From: Scatophagus argus
Taxonomy: Eukaryota; Chordata; Actinopteri; Scatophagidae
Direction: 5' to 3'
DNA: 64,000 bases
Assembly (NCBI RefSeq): GCF_020382885.2
Contig: NC_058499.1
Span: 3,716,001-3,780,000 of the forward strand
The translations under genes and the position numbers were made by a program. How positions within the stretch are numbered: position 1 is the stretch's first letter; every line of letters starts with the position of its first letter. Positions 45,145 to 60,000 of this stretch are shown piece by piece. Under the pieces are notes generated by a model. That model was not told the origin of the DNA. It was given only the letters and a program-made list of their open reading frames with translations, and did no database searches.

Positions 45145-48100
45145 GCTATCAAAGAAATAAAAGAAAAGCAAAAAGAAATCCACTGTCGTGTGTCACTGGG
45201 TCCGTCATTATTGCAGTCCAGGATGACATCCAGGCGCACAGCGGCCTCCGAGGCTGCTCTAGTTCCACTGCTCCTGGGCAGGCAGAGATGCAACATCACT
45301 TTTGTCGTAGACAAATCAGAGAACATGAGAGCTGTTCTGGGGTCAGTGAAACGCGTGCTGATCCAGACGCTGCTGACAAAGGCCTCACTCAGGAACTCTC
45401 TCTTCAACATCGTGACATTCTCAGGCAAGGTGAGCTGGACCTGAGCGCTCATCACTGACACCAGTGTGAAAACATTTGTCCTAATGCAGTTGTAGCAGTT
45501 TCCGTAGTGTAGTGGTTATCACGTTCGCCTAACACGCGAAAGGTCCCCGGTTCGAGACCGGGCGGAAACATTGTTTTGTGTGTTTCACCGCATGTAATTT
45601 GCCGGGTGTTGCATGTGTGTGTTCAACTAAGGATGGGTCAAATGCAGAAGACGAATTCAGTGTGTGTATGTAAAAATATATATGCTGTCAATAAAGCTGA
45701 TTCTTCTTCTTCAATACGTTTACAGAAATATTAAAACCAATATTGTTTACCGGCTTAAAAAGCCATTCTTTGCTGTAGACTAAATTGTTATGTCAGCCTC
45801 TCATTTGGTCAGTCCAGAGCGTCGTATCATAACATCTGGATATTCACACCCTGATTTTGCTAACTTCCATCAAGTTGTACCGTTAAGTGAAAACTTTCTC
45901 TAAGACTTTCCTCTGACTCGAGTCAGTAACCTGAGGACTGTTTCACTCACCTACGCCACGAACTGACTGATGTTCTACCTTTACAGCTGACCTGCTGGTC
46001 CCACCACATGCTGCCCTGTGCTCCTGACACAGTGTACATGGCTCTGTCCTGGATCCACTCCATCAGCTGCAGCCCCGGCAGGGATCTCCTGCCCGCCCTG
46101 ACCACGGCCCTCACCGACCCCGACTGTCACGCCATCCACGTGCTCTGCACGGGCCTCCCCGACCACCCGGAGGCCGTGCTGACAGCTCTGCCTGCCCTGG
46201 CAGCTGGAAGGCCTTTGAACATCTTCTACCTGCAGGACTCTGGTGGACAAATGGACATCAACACGCGAGACTACCTGCAGTGTCTGATGCAGACCACAAG
46301 GGGGAGCTGTTATGTGATTCCAGTTGGTTTGAATGGAGTGCTGGAAAAGGTATGGCTGAATTGACCAGGTACTGAACAGGAGTGGTAAAACAAATGGTGG
46401 ACTGACCCTCTTGTCCCTCAAAGACAAGGTCAAATCCAGATTGTACCCTCTCAGCAAACTATTAAATCTTTTACCTGCCACCAAGTTATGTGGCACAAAA
46501 ATCCACCTTTTAAATGCCAGCATCATTTAAATAATTTCCCCAAATATAAATACACAAGAAAAATATTACAAGAAAACACAATCAAAGAAATGTAGTTGTG
46601 GAGAAAGTATTCAGATTCTTTACTTAAGTAGAAGAATTGTTGCCTCTGAGATGTAGTGGAGTAGAAGGGTAAACCAGTACGTTGAGTTTAAACTTGTACA
46701 TTACATGAGTAAATGTACTTAGTTACACTCCACCACTGGAGACATGTGTGTGCTTTGTGTATGTGTGTGTGCCTTCGTGTGGTCAGGCGATTCCACTGTG
46801 TGTTGGGGAGAACCAATCGTCTGTGCCAGCAGGCTCTTGGATGAAGTGTTGCTGTCCTTCCACTTCAGTCTTACTCCCACACAGCACGTCGTCCCCTCTG
46901 TTCAGGTTGGTTTCCACGCTTACTTCTTTTGTTTAAAAACAACGCAGTGCAAATACTTTTTAAACACGCTAAGCATCTTTCTAACAACAGAAACATACAC
47001 GTGTGCTGTTAAATTTGAGATAATGTAGATTGCTGAGAATAAATCATCAGCTTGGTGACGTGTCAGCTGTTGCCTCCTGTGGTTGCCCAGGTGCAGTCTG
47101 GGTAATCCTCTCTGCTCGGTAACCTCCTGCGTGCTGTCTGATCAAACTCGCAGTCCAGAGTTCTTACCAGGATGCAGAGTGTTGGCTAGGAGGGAGGTGG
47201 ATGGCCTCTACTACCTGGGCACAGTAATACAGCAAGTACAGGTGAAGTTACTGTACGTACGTAATCATACACGGGCAGGTGTTCAGACAGAAACATGCCA
47301 GGGACGATACAAATGTCTGCTGATGATATTAAGTTTTTAGGCTTAATATAAGTCTGTTTTATCATCATTTACAACTGACTTTCTACCTCCGAAAGCCTGG
47401 GACTGTGTATCAACACCCTATCAACACAACACCAATCAGAACAGAATGTCATCTCACAGTCGTTATACAGTTTCAAATGGATGTAAGCTGACATCTTCCT
47501 CCCATGTGTCAAAACTCAGGGCCGCGGAGGAGTTTGGCTCGTCGAGTTCGATCACTCGGGGAGCTCCAGTTTGGGTGCCGCGTCCTCCCGCAGGCAGCTG
47601 GTTTGCTCCTTCGACATGGTGAACCACACCAGGGCTCACCTGCGTTGTCTGGTCCCTGGTGACGCGGTGCTGTCGCCGTGGGAACCAGATCTGAGGAGAT
47701 ATGGGCCGGGGAGAGTGATGGCTGCCACAGAGCACAGGGATGGTTGTGGAGGAGGTTGTGGAGTTAATAGTGTGTCTGTGTTTACATTTTTTTATTTATT
47801 TAATGAATTAATGTTCCTCTGAGGGTATTTTCCTCCAGTAGGACAATTTTCAATTTGTCTGGAAAATGTGGAGACAAGTTTGATAGATACATAACACTGC
47901 ATAACACTGCTTTAAAAAAATTCAGCGTACTTATTGTTTAATTCAGTTAACTGTTGACAAATGACTATTATTAGTTTTTGATTTCTTATTTTTAGTCTTA
48001 TGTTTATATTTCTTATTGTGGACCACAAAAGTCATGGAAATTATTATCAAGCATTTCATTAATTAACAACAACATTTACAAGTTTGTTTACAGATGTATA

Positions 48101-49029
48101 TATTCATACATGAATCACACAGAAAGCACTAATTATCACTGAATGGATGTCCATCCTTTTAATAACTCACTTTGTCTTACTCACTGCAGTTGATGGTGTT
48201 TCGGGTCTGCGGGTGCTGATGTGGAACAGCTGCGTGTCTCTGGTTCCCAGCGGTCTGGTTTTGCCCATTTCAGCTTACCGACATGACAGGATAGTCAGGG
48301 AGCTCCAGATCACGACGTCGGCCTCCACTCGTTGTTGCAGCTGGCTTTGCCCTCGCAGCTCCTCCTGCCCTCCACGGCTATTCTGCTGCGACTGCTGTTC
48401 AGTCACAAACCACCGGCCGTACTTTTCTCCGCCCAGCTGTGGGTCCGGCGGCGGGAGAACGGATGCATTTGAGAGGGCAGAGCACAATACAGATGGGAGG
48501 AAGAGTGAGCTTGAGGCGTCCTCCTCGTCCTCCTCTTCATCTCTTTCTGAGGATGAGACCAGAGTGACGTTTCCTCCTGCCGTGAAGCTGAGGAGTAAAG
48601 AACAGCGTCCGCCCTGGAGGTACTGGAGAAGAACTGGACCGGAGCCACAGTTCAAACAGCCAGGTGGGAAACACAGACTGACTAAAGTGATGCACCCTGG
48701 TGTTGAAGTGGTCAGGTGTTAATGTTGACTGTGAGTTTGCTAAATGGCAGAGCAACAGCCCCATGAGATCCCGTCATGTTGACAAGTTTCTGTTTTTATT
48801 TGCAGGGAGTGCAGTGACGAGAAGGACATCACACGCTGCAAGGATTGACCTCCCTGTCCCACAGATCAGTGCCTCGCCCAATCACAGCTCTCTGTTTCAG
48901 TCACTTCCTGATGCTAAAGGAAGAAGAGTGACCATCAGAGATGTTTTTGGAACGGCCAACTTCAAACCTCGACCGCCAGTGGGACTGAGGCCTTTCTCTG
49001 GCCACAACACCACTACTGTTTACACATAA
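45145..49029 (+). CDS. C11orf16-like protein with vWA-like and DUF4537 (Tudor-like) regions
   Basis: Seven exons join in phase: 45145-45429, 45987-46349, 46787-46905, 47091-47241, 47520-47754, 48190-48663, 48806-49029. The first in-frame Met is at 45220, giving 591 residues. The 75 coding-frame bases before it follow a good acceptor, so they may be 5' UTR or an upstream exon was missed. Residues about 24-185 look like a von Willebrand A domain: FVVDKSENM begins it, with DKSEN where DxSxS is usual. Residues about 258-357 resemble DUF4537 as in human C11orf16: GCRVLARREVDGLYYLGTV and VPGDAVLSPWEPDLRRYGPG. The rest is low-complexity and Ser-rich. The position between nrip3 and akip1 matches human C11orf16. 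Function is unknown. A tRNA-Val lies in the first visible intron. Exon 5 has two in-frame donors (47742 or 47754). Confidence 0.82.
45498..45570 (+). tRNA. tRNA-Val (anticodon AAC)
   Basis: A 73-nt canonical cloverleaf. The acceptor stem GTTTCCG pairs with CGGAAAC, discriminator A. The D arm carries TAGTGTAGTGG (A box). The anticodon stem TTCGC/GCGAA closes the loop CTAACAC with anticodon AAC. The T arm CCCGG/CCGGG holds the B box GGTTCGAGACC. A TTTT run four bases after the end would stop Pol III. It sits in an intron of the C11orf16-like gene on the same strand. A SINE-type 3' tail follows within 20 bp. Confidence 0.93.
45585..45715 (+). repeat. SINE-type 3' tail directly after tRNA-Val
   Basis: This stretch carries GGATGGGTCAAATGCAGAAG, close to GGTGGGTTAAATGCAGAGAA in the three full SINEs of this window, and ends CAATAAAGCTGATTCTTCTT. 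It is thus the 3' part of a tRNA-derived SINE, but its head is a real-looking tRNA-Val rather than the diverged tRNA head of the others. Confidence 0.55.
46590..46742 (+). repeat. Dispersed teleost repeat, copy f (C11orf16-like intron)
   Basis: GAGAAAGTATTCAGATTCTT and GTAAATGTACTTAGTTACAC with the end CTCCACCACTGGA give both ends of the family unit, about 150 bp, just before the exon at 46787. Confidence 0.65.
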
Positions 49030-49087
49030 CACGCTGGTGTACAGACAAACCCCCGCTGTAAAAAGAACAAGAGATAATACAAATACT

Positions 49088-49093
49088 TTATTT
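49088..49093 (-). terminator. Candidate akip1 poly(A) signal
   Basis: Minus-strand AATAAA about 285 bp beyond the akip1 stop. It is past the plus-strand poly(A) signal at 49178, so the two 3' UTRs could overlap. Confidence 0.4.
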
Positions 49094-49177
49094 CAATACA
49101 CTGATGCGGTGTTAGTGCATGTAAAAATACTGCATTACATGATGTTCTAGGATAGAAATTGGACACACAATCTACAT

Positions 49178-49183
49178 AATAAA
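49178..49183 (+). terminator. Candidate poly(A) signal of the C11orf16-like gene
   Basis: AATAAA about 150 bp after the stop codon at 49029. It lies between the two convergent stops of this gene and akip1. Confidence 0.45.
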
Positions 49184-49374
49184 ATACTCAAGTAAGACGC
49201 AGTAAAATATGGCTTATCAATATGCAGCATATAAAACATTTCAATAGCAAAATAAAAAACTCTTAATGCAGAAAGCAGTTTAAAAAACAGGCAACAAACA
49301 CACAACGAGCATAATTAGCATCGCTCCGTTTAGTTATTGAAGGTTGGAGGTGACGGCTTTGGTCCGGCGAGGCG

Positions 49375-50831
49375 TCAGAGATTAAAGGTGAGGTTGACGC
49401 TCTCTCCAGCTTTGACGCTGACCAGCTGAGTTTGCTGCTGAGACTGGGACGTGCTGGCAGTGACGGTGTACGTCCCCGGGGAAACCTCGATGAAGAAGTC
49501 TTCGCCTGCTGCCGACACACGTCCCTGAGAGGAATGAGAAGCAAAGATTTTAATGTTTTTGTTCCGAGCAGCGACCAACACCACCAAGATCCACCTGTCC
49601 AATAGAGGGACTTCACAGGCGTTGCCTTCAAGGAATCTGCACCTGAACTTCTGATTCGAGAATCACTGTTCCATTTCAGGGTATTTTACTTAAGAAGAAG
49701 TATTTGACAGCATTGATTGACGGTGTAGCCTTGTCAGAGCCAACTGCGGCATTTTCAGTGTCATATTTTAGATTTAGCTGACGCAAATAATTTAACACAC
49801 TGATTCTTGAAAAGCCCCGAGTCAGGCAAACTAAGTCTTCAGAGCTACATTAAACAATACTTTTGATACTGAGCGAGTTTCTTTACGTGCATGTGCTGCC
49901 AGTACTGGTATTCCCACTGAACATCAACACTTGACGGCTTTCAGCTCACAGAGTTGGTTCACCGTTCTGCACGATTAAAATCAAACATGTCTCACACTCC
50001 ACTATGCAATCATTTGAGTCACACAAGCTGAGTGTTTTCAACCCCTCAGTGCCAAACATTGGCAGAACTGAAGTAAACAATCGGATCACTGAGTAACTGG
50101 CAAATTAAGAGATTATTCTTAGATCTCTGAAATCTAAACTAAACCTAAAATACCAGTGAGCGCTGAAGCTGTTTAATCTGGAACAAATGAGTTCAAATGA
50201 ATTCAAATGAGATGAAATAAAGGGGAAGCTCTACAGGAGTCTCAGAAAAAGCAGCAGGTCATTGTTACTTTGTGGCCTGGAGCTCTTGCGTGTTTTCTGG
50301 CTGACAGCGCAGGGGTCGTCGTCCCAGCAGCCGGCCGAGTGTGGAACCTGGACACGTGGCTCCTCTCAGTGTCAGTGGGCTCAGTGCAACAGCCGGACTC
50401 ATAAAACCTCTGCAGCACAGAGAACATTCACATGTACCTCCAATATATTACAGGTGTGAAAGAATAAGGATGCAGGCAAATGGTCACTGACCCTGCACTG
50501 ATAGGTCATCTGCGCCATGAGGTCTGCGATGGTTGCAAACACATCGTCGAGCTCTGTGTGTGTCCTCTAAAAAAGCATGAGGATTGGGAGAGGATGAGTA
50601 GAAATTAAACAAAGAGCCAAGATCCAAATTTAAATGGATGACAGAGCCATAATAAAGGAAATATGGCAGCACCTTGACAGGGATTTCTGCGTCTTCATCT
50701 GTAGCAGTGGGGGTCTGGGGAGCTCCAGTGCTTGTCCAGTCTACACTCCGCCTGGAGGCCCGCTCCAGCACCTCCAGACCCAGACTGGCAGACCGCCGCA
50801 GAGAGGACTCCAGCCAGGCTTGGCTTGCCAT
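49375..50831 (-). CDS. akip1: A-kinase-interacting protein 1 (AKIP1)
   Basis: AKIP1 binds the PKA catalytic subunit and modulates NF-kB p65 signalling. Four coding exons join in phase 0: 50673-50831, 50492-50566, 50269-50409, 49375-49524. They give 174 residues (human 210). Family marks are LRRSASLGLEVLERASRRSV near the N terminus, VFATIADLMAQMTYQC in exon 2, RFYESG and HVSRFH in exon 3, and the C-terminal block FIEVSPGTYTVTAS with VSVKAGESVNLTFNL ending in a stop. The start is the ATG at 50831, preceded in frame by TTGTTC. It faces the C11orf16-like gene tail to tail, as in mammals. The protein is shorter in the middle than in human. Confidence 0.9.
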
Positions 50832-51299
50832 GAACAAGTCCAGGGAAACTCAGACACCTTTCACCTGAGTGGACGCACCAGCACAGAGCACTCAGCCAGG
50901 TTTCCTTAACTCACTGTAACATCCAGTAGACTAGAATTTTATTCCAAATACAGTTTGGGAGCTGAAATGATTCAAAAGATTAATTAGTAGTTCTGATAAT
51001 CTACCATTTTTAAGCAAACATGCCAGCATTTAAGCAGGTCCATGTGAATATTTTTTGTTTTAATTGGTCTTCTTTTATATCAAAAGAGCATCATCTTAGG
51101 TTCTGGGAAATGAGATGGTCATTTTTCAAGATAAATGCAAAGACCGCATTAATCTTTTATTGAAAAAAGCAGGCAGACTCAACTTATAATAAAAAGCAGG
51201 AACCCTAATTTGACATCAGATGTAACTTACTGAAATTTAAAATCCAGCATATCAGTTAAATGTTAATGTATACCTCCTTAGAATACAATCAAACCTGAT

Positions 51300-51560
51300 T
51301 GAAATTACGACCTTTGAACCAAGCCACAAATTATCCACCTTGTTTGGAGTACAAGTGGACGCTAGGAAACAGCGCATGCGTGAAGATTAAGAGTCGCTTA
51401 TCTCAGGAAGTTCTTACTTTTTCTCTTTTGAACAGCCAGCGGTCACTTTCACGGCTTCACTCACATCGCCGAGAAGCAGAACACACACCAACTGCGCACG
51501 TCAGCTTCTCCTAACGTCATAATGTCTTCACTCATTCACGTGTTGTCAACAAATCTCGAG
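51300..51560 (-). promoter_or_regulatory. Possible akip1 promoter with NRF1-like and CRE-like sites
   Basis: About 0.5-0.7 kb upstream of akip1, GCGCATGCGT (51372-51381) matches the NRF1 core, and AACGTCATAATG (51514-51525) holds a CRE half-site. The stretch is richer in CpG than its surroundings. The link to akip1 assumes a 5' UTR intron and is unproven. Confidence 0.3.
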
Positions 51561-52446
51561 CGAAGAGATTATTTACGAGTTTAGCTGCTCAGCGCACTGA
51601 GAGCTGGACGTCTCCGTACGTAAACATAAATGCGGAAAAACAGCACGGCTCTTCTTCTTCTTTCAGTGCATATACAGTCCTCAGTATTAGTCCATTCGGC
51701 TTGTACAGTTCAGCATTCAAGTCCCTTAGCCGTGGCCGTGCTGTTTCCAAGTGACAGGACAGGAAATCCTGCGTGTTAAACCCCGCCCCCCCATATAGAA
51801 AACCCGCAGATATTCAGAGTCACGTGGTTTCATTTTGGTAGGAAATACGAGTATGTCTAAAACATGTCTCGCACTATCCAAGTTTCCAGTTCAAAGATCC
51901 CCGTTACGTTTCTCACTCACGGTCACCTTCACACTTTGCCCTTAAATAGTTAGGATATGAGCATCAGCATTGAGAGCTCACAGACACACAAGCTGTGCTG
52001 AACAAAGGAGGCCTTTTTCAAAATGGTCCACAAGCTATAAAGGCTGAGACTAAGTGATATGCACAAAAAAAGTTACATAGCAGCCTGCTTAGAACAGACT
52101 ATATGAAAATACCTTTTCCTGTTGCCGCTTTCTCTGTCGTCAATGTGTCTCCACAAGCGGTTTTCAAATCATAACAGGACATTTAAGTTGGTCCATGACA
52201 GTACTTCACATCTAAAGGCAGATGCTTTGATCCACATAAACCAGTCATATCTGAAGTGGATATTTTATAACAAAGCACAGGTTTTAACATGTTAAGGTTT
52301 CAACATCATGTTAATTATACAAAATTTCCAGTGCAGGTTTACATTTCCTGTGAGCATTAAGGGTAGGTTGTAGAGCATATCCGAACATCCATATAAAGAG
52401 GCATTTACATAAGACATAACAAAACATGTAGTTTCCATTTATACAG

Positions 52447-52452
52447 TTTATT
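52447..52452 (-). terminator. rpl27a poly(A) signal
   Basis: Minus-strand AATAAA 28 bp downstream of the stop codon, the very short 3' UTR usual for ribosomal-protein genes. Confidence 0.75.
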
Positions 52453-52479
52453 TTTCCAAAAAACACACTGACAAGAGCG

Positions 52480-55347
<2,868 letters not shown>

Positions 55348-55371
55348 CTTGGAGGCTAGTTGAAAGAGGAA
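55348..55371 (-). promoter_or_regulatory. rpl27a 5' TOP start site and short 5' UTR
   Basis: Reading the minus strand toward the ATG, TTCCTCTTTCAACTAGCC precedes the start codon by about 22 nt. The pyrimidine run CCTCTTTC beginning near 55369 is a typical terminal oligopyrimidine start, placing translation under mTOR control as known for this gene class. Confidence 0.7.
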
Positions 55372-56065
55372 CGGGATTTGTAAACCACGCGGTTTTGTGC
55401 GAGATTTTGCTCCTGGAAACAAAGTGCAAGGAAATACACAGCGACGCCTAGTGATGGATGACGGAAATGAATGAATATTATGTGTTACAAAGGAGTAATA
55501 CATAATACAGCCACCTAACGTTATTTAATAGATTAAATAAATATATATGTCCCTCTTTGTTACTGAAAGGTGCACAATGAGTTAGCAAAGAACTGACTGT
55601 GTAATGTGTGATGTTGCATTTATTTGGCAGATGATAAGTCCAGAATGAATTTTGTTGTTTTGTCAACACACTCTACACATCGTAGGCTTTCATAACATGT
55701 TTGGGTATTATTTGATGGAGTGTAGTAAACATAGGACTAAATTAATATTACAACTAGAAGGTTGTAAGAATAGAAAACACAAGAATGAGTTGAATATGCT
55801 GCTTTTCTTTGCATCATCAGGTTATCATATGATACTGTTTCAGACACAGTCCAAGTAGAGTTGGTCAGCCAGTTTGTCATTGATCAGAATTACAAAGAGT
55901 GAACTCCAACTAAAGACAAAACGACAAACTTCACTAGCTGAGCTTCACCGAGACGATTCACTCAGGGACGTACCTTATTTCACGTTTTTGCTGTGGAGTT
56001 TTCCTACATGCTTCATGCACAGGGTCCCTTGGCTATGGTGAAAGGGAGATAATGGCATCACATGA

Positions 56066-56320
56066 TTATACACAGTTCGTAGGATACACTTGCTTGCGGT
56101 GACTCTCAGTGAACAGCGCTGAAATGTCGGGAGGCTGAGGTTGGATCAGCTGTCCTCCAATCAAATCATCCGTCTCCCCCTTGATACTGAACACATGGGT
56201 CGGTATCATCCCTCTCATCGTCAGCTGCCATCCATCCGGAGACACATTCACCTGGCTCTCTGAAGTAGACATCTTGTTTGTTTCATTGCTTTGGTTCACA
56301 TCCAGGTAAGATACAGTCAT
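56066..56320 (-). other. Unrecognised minus-strand open frame upstream of rpl27a
   Basis: A frame of 85 codons, with an internal start MSTSESQVNVSPDGWQLTMR near 56273, has protein-like composition. It has no recognised family. The plus strand has a good donor, CATCCAG|GTAAGA at 56305, so the stretch may instead be a 5' UTR exon of the TRIM66-type gene. Confidence 0.25.
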
Positions 56321-56424
56321 GATGCAACGTAAACCTGATTCGTGTGAGTTATTACTGTTCTGTCATTAATTGTTATGTACTTAGTGTTGGTTTATTTTGT
56401 AACGCACATGTTGTGACTTATATT

Positions 56425-56425
<1 letters not shown>

Positions 56426-56480
<55 letters not shown>
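56426..56480 (+). repeat. (CA)n(TA)n compound microsatellite
   Basis: About 22 CA units followed by five TA units, between rpl27a and the TRIM66-type gene. Confidence 0.95.
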
Positions 56481-56653
56481 AGTACTTTTCTTGTACAAAT
56501 GAACAAGCAAATGAATCTTAAACTGGTAAGCACCTTCTACAGCTTCTTTGGTGTTTTTGTGTTTGTTTTGTTTCTTGTATTTTGCCATCAAACACTGAGC
56601 ACACAAGAGATTTCAAACCAGCAGCTTCTTCATTGTTTTCTCCATCTTCTCCA

Positions 56654-56842
56654 GTTTTTCACCCCAAGAGACCTGATCTCCTGGAGATGGCACACCTCCC
56701 TCATAGATGCCATGGCTACTCTCCTGGCAGGCAGCCGACCCTGTTGCCATGGGAAGCCAAGCTGTCACTCGAGGCCATCCCATCTGAGACTGGTTCAGAA
56801 CCAGCAACAGCAGCAGAGGAGACAGGAATCCCAGCACAGCAC
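56654..56842 (+). other. Possible upstream exon of the TRIM66-type gene
   Basis: A pyrimidine-rich acceptor (TTCTCCATCTTCTCCAG) opens this stretch and CAC|GTAATG could close it. One frame is open throughout, encodes QNQQQQQRRQES near its end, leaves phase 2 and so fits the acceptor at 57025 (TCTGCAG). No family match was recognised, and an antisense frame is also open, so this is only a candidate. Confidence 0.25.
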
Positions 56843-57041
56843 GTAATGCAGACACAGTGTTAGAAAAGGCTTTAATGATTGAGCAGAGGGTTGTCACCGC
56901 AGCTCGATGAGTTGAATAGTGTTGAGGAAAAGGGGGAAATCATCAAAGGGTTATTGATATTTAATTAAGCTACTGATATGACTGGAATGATATTAAACCT
57001 TTTGTTTAAAAAAATAGCTCTGCAGTACTGGATTCTGCGAG

Positions 57042-60000
57042 ATGGGAACGGAGTCTAAGCAGTCTTGCAACGGACAGACAAGAGGAGCCTCTCTGACAAC
57101 CGGAAAACGACAACGACAAACGGGAAAAGATGTTGCAGCTGTGTTAAAAAGAATAAGGTAAAAGACAAAAACACATGGGAACATATTCTCCTAACAACAC
57201 ATTAGGAAAATATACTTAAGTAAATGTACTTAAGGAATATTATTTGAATTTTATTTATAAGAAAATTGACACAACTTATATAAGTGCATTTAGTAGCTAC
57301 AGAGCTGGAGAGGTTTAATCAGCTTAGTATAAATACTGAAAACACTGACGTTATTTAAAGTTATTTTTCCTTTTCGCAAAGTTATGGCTTCACAACATAA
57401 CCTAACCCCCCTAAAACCACAAACAGTTATTGTTTACTTTACTGTTTGTGTATGGATGCATCAGCTAAGATAAAACATGTTAGTTATCTGATGAGGAGGC
57501 AGTGGGTGCTGTTTTGGACTTGCTTTGAGAGACCAAGGCCAGTTGCTCTCCCCAGTCTCCTCAGTCTCCAGTCTTAATGCTAAGCTAGGCTAGTCACTCC
57601 CAAGCTCTCGTTCGATACAGAAACAGAATTAAAAAATGATAAATATGACACAAAGAGATATAAAAGCGGTATTGAACATCTTCTAAAAGAGAGCAAATAT
57701 TCCTTTTTAATGATGTAACATTGTTATATGAATGTTACATTCATTTCTAATGAAAAAGAGGTTTTCACCGATCAAGAAATTGTCTTGCCGGTGCCATTAG
57801 AGACAAACATCCTACCAGATGGCACCAAATCAACCAAGCTTCCATTCATTTCCACAGTATTCACCCAGAGGCCCAAAGGATTCTGGGTGATTCCTGCATA
57901 CCTGTAGTGAGCCTGGAGCGTCTCAACTTCCAGTCTGTGTTTTTGTCAGCGTCTCTGCAGCCTGTGGTGTCTCTGGTACGACTGCCATGTCAAACACAAG
58001 CCAGGCTCCACAGTGACGCCCCCTGTTTGGATCGTCCTCAGCAGGTACTGAGATGAAGGTCGAGTGACATGTGAGTCCAGGATTAGCACGAGCTCAGTTT
58101 GATGGCCTCTCTTTTCTCCTTGTCTCTGCCTGCAGAATGGTTTCAGTGAGGCAAACACTGTGGAGGTAAGAGAAGCTTCACCGCCGTGTAAACCAGCAGG
58201 GCTGTCTGATCTCAGTCAATCAGATTCAACATCAACTTCCTGGACTGAACCGTACTGTCCTGACAGCTCCTCCTCTGAAGAACCAGAGCAGGACTCAGGC
58301 TTTGACTATGAATCTAATCCAGATCAGCCTTATATCTTGTTTGACTCTGGATGTGATGAATGGGACCCGGATGGGAAAACCGATTCAGAAACATTTTATT
58401 TGGATCCAGATCCAGAGCAGACCGTGGTGATCCAACTGGATCCGGAGCCGGTGGCTGGTCAGGATCGATTCCTGGAGCTGGAGGATGAATGTGAAGTTAA
58501 ATGTGAAGTGGATGTAGTTCAAGTGGACAACAGCGAGGATCAAAAACCTGATATTTGCTGCTCACAGGAGGAGGCGGACTCATCTATCCGGCAGCCTGAA
58601 CCTGGTGCAGGGACTGTGGAGATGGAGAGCGAGGATTTTTGTGCTGTGTGTCTGAACGGAGGAGATCTGCTCTGCTGTGACCGCTGCCCTAAAGTTTACC
58701 ACTTGGCCTGTCATATACCTTCTCTCATCAGCTTCCCTCTGTAAGTGCTGCATGGACACCAGTACCAGCAGGCTGTGTGCATCATTACGAGCTGTGAACA
58801 CACTTTTGTGACCACAATCAAAACACCAGTTGGCCCACACTGTTCTCTTGACACTCGTTACAGCGAAGCAGTTGCCAGCACTTCTGAGCAGTTGTGCACA
58901 GTTCAACCAAAGGATGAAGTTTCCTTTTTCAGATAGTTTTAGAGGCTTGAAGAAGTAAAGCTATTGAGTGCTTTGCAGCAAAAAGCATAAACTGGAAAAA
59001 GATTTTTATAAAAAGAAAAAGAAAATATGTTTTATATCTTATTTCATATTTATATAATGACTCTGAGGTTGGGACATTGCAGACATTCTTCTCTCCTCGT
59101 AACTCAACTCAACATTTGGATTGGAGGAGAAAAGGATTTGAACCACAGTCCCTGTACTTGTCAAGTTGATTTGAGCCAGTTTCTGTGGTTCTCTGTCACT
59201 GAGTCCACTGAGTCCACCAGAGTCTCTTTCAGACAAGTACAGCAAATCTGTGACGGTTCATCTTGGAGATGTTACGTTCCCAAGATAAAGGTGGTGTTCC
59301 AGTGATTTCGTGTTTTTTGCACTCTTTTTTGGACAGACAATACTGAGCCTGTGGTTTCCTGTTCACACTGCTTCACTAGTTTGATGAGCTGTAGTTAAGG
59401 AATATGTCAGGGAGGACAGTAGCGTTTGAGACATGGGTTATAAGAAGTAGCAGGTTTTGGCTTCACAGACAATAGATTGGTAGATTGGTAGAAGATTCAG
59501 TAATTTTGTTGCATTTATTGAAAAATAACATAAGCCATAATTTTCTATTCTCTAAATTATGAAATAACTGCAGTCCTGTGTGTCCTGCAGAGGCGACTGG
59601 GTGTGTACGCTGTGCAGAACCGACCAGGAGCCTGTGGAGACCTACGACTGTGAGAACATGAACTCCTGCGGAGGAGTCAAAGCTCCATACACCCTGTCCA
59701 ACCAGGACCAGAGGGTGAGCTGCCAGGAGGAATCACTTTGGTTTCCGAGCTGCTCATGAGATGTGAAGTACACTCAAGAAAAAAAATAAATACATTTGCA
59801 AGCTGCAATTTCCGTATATGAGTTCAATGTAAAGGGTCACATTTAATGCAGTTTATTTCTACCATGTTGAGTCAGTGTGTATGACCCTTTACATTAAACT
59901 TTTGTAATACGATGTTATTAGAATAGTGTATATGTAAAAGAATACATCTGTGAACTTTGTTTTACCTTTCCTTAACCAGAGTGGCTTTGACACTGGTGGG

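Noticed and set aside
48275-48655. Minus-strand open frame of 126 codons
   Set aside because: Antisense shadow of the large Ser-rich exon (48190-48663) of the C11orf16-like gene, which has clean splice joins.
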